Shown here: in pieces, positions 5,092-8,198 of the stretch | Numbering within the stretch: position 1 is the stretch's first letter | Layout of the letters: each line of letters opens with the position of its first letter | Source: a bacterium | Lineage (GTDB): Bacteria; Vulcanimicrobiota; Vulcanimicrobiia; Vulcanimicrobiales; Vulcanimicrobiaceae | DNA: 8,198 bases | Reading direction: 5' to 3' | NCBI GenBank assembly: GCA_021807065.1 | Contig: JAKAPO010000095.1 | Span: 1-8,198, forward strand | The notes under the pieces: model-generated | Seen by the model: the letters and a program-made list of their open reading frames with translations, nothing else | Databases searched by the model: none | Told to the model about the DNA's origin: nothing | Program-made: the position numbers and the translations under genes

Positions 5092-6061
5092 GGCACCGGC
5101 GATAGGGCGGCTCGTCATCGTCGAAGGCACGGAGCAGGCACTCGCGCAGCGGGCTCTCGACAGGCTCATCGAGCGCCTCCTTCCTCCCGAGATGCGCGAT
5201 CTGAATCTCGTGCGCGTCGATGCAGACGGGGTTGGTGACGCGGCGTGCGTTCGCGAGGCGGTGCAGGCTATGCCGTTTCTCGCGCAGCATCGCGTCGTCG
5301 TGGTGAACGAGGCGCAGACCCTGCGAGCGCAGGAACGTCGAGATCTTTGGGAAGTTGCGCAGAGCGTGCCGGAGGGGAATACGCTCGCGATCGTGGACTT
5401 ACTCCCCGCGCGCTCGCAGCGGCCGCGGCCGTTCGGCGCAATTGCCGGCCGTGCGGCGCTACGCATCGACACGACCGCGAACGTGGAGACGCGCCGCCGG
5501 TTCGTCCTGGAAACGCTGCAGCAGCTGGAGGCGAGCGCGGCGCCGGCCGTCGTCTCGGCGCTGACCGAGAGCGTTGCGGATTTAGCTGCGGTGCGCAACG
5601 ATTTGGAGAAGCTTGCTCTTAGCGGGAAGAAGATCACGCTTGCAGATCTCGAGCGCGAGAGCCTTAGCGCCCCGGATCCGAAGGCCTACCGGTATGCGAG
5701 CGCGCTCGTCGAGGGTAAGACCGCGCAAGCGCTCGACATTGTCGGCGAACTCTTTGCGCTCGATCCACGCGGCGCCGCCGTGCCGCTGCTCTCGGCGCTT
5801 GCCGCCGAGTACGCGCTGCTCTGGGATTTGGCTAGGCCCGGGGGGCGCGTCCCCGCGCGCCTGCAATGGCGCGAGCGAATCCTGCGCCCGATTGCGCGGC
5901 GCGTCGGCGAGGCGCGGGCGCGCAACGCGTACGAGCGCGCCGTCCGCGGTGTCGAAGCGATCGTCACCGGTCGCGCCGGCAGCGATCCCGACGATTACCG
6001 TACGCTCGTGGAGCGCATCAGCGCCGAGTGTACCGCGCTCTCGAAGACAGGCTCACGATGA
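5066..6061 (+). CDS. holA: DNA polymerase III delta subunit
   Basis: A 331-residue clamp-loader delta subunit, which in the replisome opens the beta sliding clamp and loads it on primed DNA. The N-terminal AAA-like part reads LVIVEGTEQALAQRALDRLI, a degenerate P-loop lacking Walker A Lys, as usual for delta. It continues through AVQAMPFLAQHRVVVVNEAQ, the beta-contacting and strand region typical of HolA, and LAIVDLLP. The middle domain follows (VADLAAVRNDLEKLAL, a HolA-type hallmark). The C-terminal helical collar ends near LVERISAECTAL. Length is normal (~330). Start is TTG with AGGA 5 nt before; it overlaps mtnA by 26 nt and its TGA overlaps the purB ATG by 4 nt. Assignment rests on pattern rather than a single catalytic residue, because delta has none. 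Confidence 0.87.
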   Translation: MKFYDFLDKAPAIGRLVIVEGTEQALAQRALDRLIERLLPPEMRDLNLVRVDADGVGDAACVREAVQAMPFLAQHRVVVVNEAQTLRAQERRDLWEVAQSVPEGNTLAIVDLLPARSQRPRPFGAIAGRAALRIDTTANVETRRRFVLETLQQLEASAAPAVVSALTESVADLAAVRNDLEKLALSGKKITLADLERESLSAPDPKAYRYASALVEGKTAQALDIVGELFALDPRGAAVPLLSALAAEYALLWDLARPGGRVPARLQWRERILRPIARRVGEARARNAYERAVRGVEAIVTGRAGSDPDDYRTLVERISAECTALSKTGSR

Positions 6062-7473
6062 ACTACGAGCGATACGCGTCGCCGTTTTCATGGCGCTACG
6101 GAAGCCACGAGTTACGGGCCCTCTTTTCGGAGGCCCAGCGCCGGCGGTTGTGGCGCGCAGTGTGGGTGGCGCTGGCGGAGGCGCAAGCGCATGCCGGATT
6201 GGTGTCCGAGGCGGAGCTGGCGGATTTGCGCGCACATGCCGGTGAAATCGACGTCGAAGCGGCGACGGAGATCGAGCGCGAGACGCACCACGATTTGGTC
6301 GCGGAGATCCGTCTATTCGCGTCGCAGGCTCACCTCGGCGGAGGCCGCCTGCATTTGGGGGCGACGTCGATGGACGTCGAGGACACCGTTGACATCTATC
6401 GCACGCGACGTGCGCTCTCGCTCGTCGGAGAGAAACTGCGAACTCTGCTGCAGCGTTTTGCGGATCGGATTCGCGAGAACGCCAAGCTCGTCTGCATCGG
6501 GTTTACGCATTTGCAGCCAGCGGAGCCGACGACGCTCGGGCATCGTCTTGCAGTCTACGCGCAAGATTTGCTGCTCGACTACGAGCATCTGCGGTTCGTC
6601 TTCGAGAGTCTGCGCGCCAAAGGATTGCGTGGTGCAGTTGGGACGAGCGCGTCGTACGAGGCGCTGCTGGGTGGAGGAGGCGCGTCGGAAGAGATGGAGC
6701 GCCGCGTCCTTGCGAAGTTTGGGCTCCAGGCGCGCGACGCAAGCGGCCAGATCTACTCGCGCGCGCTCGATCATCTCGTGGTCTCGGCGCTGGCCGGTCT
6801 CGGCGCGTCGCTCTCGAAGTTCGCGGCCGACGTTCGCGTGCTGAGCGCGCCGCCGTTCGGCGAGGTCGCCGAGCCATTCGAAGAGCATCAGGTCGGCAGC
6901 TCCGCAATGCCGTTCAAGCGAAATCCCGTGCTCTGCGAACGCATCGATTCACTGGCGCGCATGTTGCCCGCGTATGCTGGCGTCGCATGGCAAAACGCGG
7001 CGACGAACTACCTCGAACGCACGCTCGACGACAGCGCGAATCGGCGCACGCTCCTTCCCGAGGCGTTCCTCTGTGCCGACGAAGTCCTCTCGCTTGCGTT
7101 GCGCACGATTGAGGGTTTGCGTGTCAACGAACGCCGGATCGTTCAGAACTTGCGCACGTACGGTCTCTTCGCTGGGAGCGAAGCGGTGATGATGGCTGCG
7201 GCGCGCGCTGGAGGCGATCGCCAACGCTTGCACGAGGCACTTCGCAGGCACTCGATGGCGGCGTGGGAGGCGCTCGGCCGCGGCGAAGATAACCCGCTAC
7301 CGCAACTGCTGAGCGAGGATCCGGAGTTGACCGCACGTGTGGACCCGGCCGAGATTCGCCGCCTGCTCGATCCAAGCGGGCACATCGGCACGGCACCCGA
7401 ACGCGCTCTGCGCGTCGCACGGCGAATCGACGCAGTAGACCCGTTTCCAATGCAAGCGGAGGTACGAACGTGA
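6058..7473 (+). CDS. purB: Adenylosuccinate lyase, animal ADSL-like subtype
   Basis: A 471-residue fumarase-superfamily lyase. It cleaves SAICAR to AICAR plus fumarate and adenylosuccinate to AMP plus fumarate in purine synthesis. Visible signatures: LHLGATSMDVEDT (H99 to T109), THLQPAEPTT with catalytic H151, GTSASYEALL, and the superfamily signature GSSAMPFKRNP at 280-290, whose serines include the catalytic base. RTLDDSANRR and LDHLLDPS-like LLDPSGH are close to human ADSL, as are FAGSEAVMMAAARAGG and the start YASPFSWRYGSHEL. The E. coli PurB subtype reads differently at these points, so I place it in the ADSL-like class, which also occurs in some bacteria. One SMD in place of the common SSD in the substrate loop is noted. 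Start ATG overlaps the holA TGA (ATGA), so translation is likely coupled; upstream purine match is weak. Confidence 0.96.
   Translation: MNYERYASPFSWRYGSHELRALFSEAQRRRLWRAVWVALAEAQAHAGLVSEAELADLRAHAGEIDVEAATEIERETHHDLVAEIRLFASQAHLGGGRLHLGATSMDVEDTVDIYRTRRALSLVGEKLRTLLQRFADRIRENAKLVCIGFTHLQPAEPTTLGHRLAVYAQDLLLDYEHLRFVFESLRAKGLRGAVGTSASYEALLGGGGASEEMERRVLAKFGLQARDASGQIYSRALDHLVVSALAGLGASLSKFAADVRVLSAPPFGEVAEPFEEHQVGSSAMPFKRNPVLCERIDSLARMLPAYAGVAWQNAATNYLERTLDDSANRRTLLPEAFLCADEVLSLALRTIEGLRVNERRIVQNLRTYGLFAGSEAVMMAAARAGGDRQRLHEALRRHSMAAWEALGRGEDNPLPQLLSEDPELTARVDPAEIRRLLDPSGHIGTAPERALRVARRIDAVDPFPMQAEVRT
7458..7462 (+). promoter_or_regulatory. Ribosome binding site deciding the GTG start of purC
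   Basis: GGAGG ends 7 nt before GTG at 7470, whose last two bases begin the purB stop (GTGA). The spacing is ideal and fixes this start. Confidence 0.75.
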
Positions 7474-8198
7474 AGAAAGGTAGCGAGATCACCCGCGGTA
7501 AGACCAAGATACTCTATGAATCCGTCGAGAGCCCGCACGAGCTGGTCGTGCAGCAGATGGACGCGATAACGGCGGGTGACGGCGCACGCCGCGACGTCAT
7601 TACCGGGAAAGGGCGGCTCGCGGCGCTGACGACGTCGCGCGTCTTCCGTTTCCTCAACAAGCATGGCTTGCCCACGCATTACCTAGGCGGTGGAGAAGAT
7701 GCAGATAGCAACGAGATGCGCGTGCGACGGTGCACGATGATTCCGCTCGAGGTCGTCACGCGCGGCGTCGTTGCGGGGTCTTATGCGAGACGCAACCAGC
7801 ATCTCACGCGCGGCAGCGCCCTCGCTCCACGCGTCGTCGAGTTCTTTCTCAAGGACGACGAGCATCACGACCCGATGATCTCGGCTGAGGAAATCGTGAG
7901 CCGGGGGATTGCGACGAACAAAGAGATCGCACGCATGTCGGAGCTGGCGGATTGGACCTTCGAGCTAATCTCGCGGGCGTGGAAGCGGCAAGACGTCGTG
8001 CTCGTCGATTTGAAGGTTGAGTTCGGGCGGCTTGCCGGCGGTGAGCGCGATGGTGACATCGTTCTCGCCGACGTCATCGACAATGACTCGTGGCGCATCT
8101 GGCCGCACGGCCAAGAAGATCAAATGCTCGACAAGCAGATCTATCGCAATCTCGAGCAGGGCAATGAAGAGAGCCTTGCCCGAGTGAAGCGCGCCTAC
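7470..8198 (+). CDS. purC: SAICAR synthetase, PAICS-like subtype, cut by window end
   Basis: The first 243 codons of phosphoribosylaminoimidazole-succinocarboxamide synthase run open to the end of the window. It joins CAIR and aspartate with ATP to give SAICAR, the substrate of the PurB just upstream. Signatures: RGKTKILYE (9-17) nucleotide loop, DAITAGDGARRDVITGKG (31-48), IPLEVVTRGVVAGSYARRN, FFLKDDEHHDP with K128/D129/D130, LVDLKVEFG, and LADVIDNDSWRIWPHG with DNDSW at 204-208, then DKQIYRNL. The DNDSW-R-WP and KQ-YR words match human PAICS; classical bacterial PurC has DEIDPDT-type wording there. The start GTG overlaps the purB stop by 4 nt and has GGAGG 7 nt upstream. PAICS in animals carries a C-terminal PurE domain; whether this protein does is not visible because it runs off the window. 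Confidence 0.95.
   Translation, partial: MKKGSEITRGKTKILYESVESPHELVVQQMDAITAGDGARRDVITGKGRLAALTTSRVFRFLNKHGLPTHYLGGGEDADSNEMRVRRCTMIPLEVVTRGVVAGSYARRNQHLTRGSALAPRVVEFFLKDDEHHDPMISAEEIVSRGIATNKEIARMSELADWTFELISRAWKRQDVVLVDLKVEFGRLAGGERDGDIVLADVIDNDSWRIWPHGQEDQMLDKQIYRNLEQGNEESLARVKRAY

Noticed and set aside
5613..6245. 210-residue plus-strand frame across holA and purB
   Set aside because: Arg/Ala/Pro/Ser-rich shadow caused by high GC; it overlaps two well-supported genes.
6313..6907. Antisense frames within purB
   Set aside because: Open only because of GC-rich codon bias on the opposite strand; no family resemblance.
1891..7222. GCGATCGC octamers as HIP1-like repeats
   Set aside because: A few copies occur inside coding regions (for example near 1893, 3597 and 7214), as expected by chance in GC-rich codons such as GCG-ATC-GC; density is not like cyanobacterial HIP1.
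1..8198. tRNA, rRNA, CRISPR, prophage or insertion-sequence content
   Set aside because: No cloverleaf, regularly spaced repeats, transposase or integrase wording was seen on either strand.

Overview
This is a GC-rich bacterial chromosomal window made mostly of housekeeping genes, packed tightly and often overlapping. Nothing suggests phage, plasmid or insertion-sequence DNA, and I see no RNA gene or CRISPR array. Frequent GTG/TTG (and one apparent CTG) starts, TAnnnT-type -10 boxes next to start codons, and an XRE domain fused to RibBA suggest a less-studied phylum. An uncultured lineage such as Eremiobacterota or a Chloroflexota relative is my guess; taxonomy cannot be settled from this window.

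Layout. At 1-286 (+) lies the C-terminal end of a zinc-type MDR dehydrogenase. It converges, with a 1-bp gap, on a minus-strand gene for a six-helix membrane protein (288-950). Upstream of that, also on the minus strand, is a 95-residue three-helix membrane protein (1172-1459). Its start codon sits inside a perfect 15-bp inverted repeat. Between this gene and the riboflavin genes is a 207-bp divergent region with two back-to-back promoters, each placed so that transcription would begin at or next to the start codon (likely leaderless mRNAs).

Riboflavin block (1667-3665, +). A RibBA enzyme (DHBP synthase plus GTP cyclohydrolase II) carries an N-terminal XRE helix-turn-helix domain, and lumazine synthase ribH follows. 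Together they supply both substrates-to-lumazine steps except the deaminase/reductase. No FMN riboswitch is visible, so the fused DNA-binding domain is a candidate for self-regulation.

Mixed operon (3813 to window end, +). Five genes run with almost no spacing: a double zinc-ribbon protein, mtnA (methylthioribose-1-phosphate isomerase), holA (DNA polymerase III delta subunit), purB (adenylosuccinate lyase) and purC (SAICAR synthetase, cut by the window end). Junctions are 1 nt, 26-nt overlap, 4-nt overlap and 4-nt overlap, implying translational coupling. PurB and PurC catalyse the two consecutive steps AIR-carboxylate to SAICAR to AICAR, and both resemble the animal ADSL/PAICS subtype rather than the E. 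coli type. A perfect DnaA-box 9-mer lies ahead of this operon.
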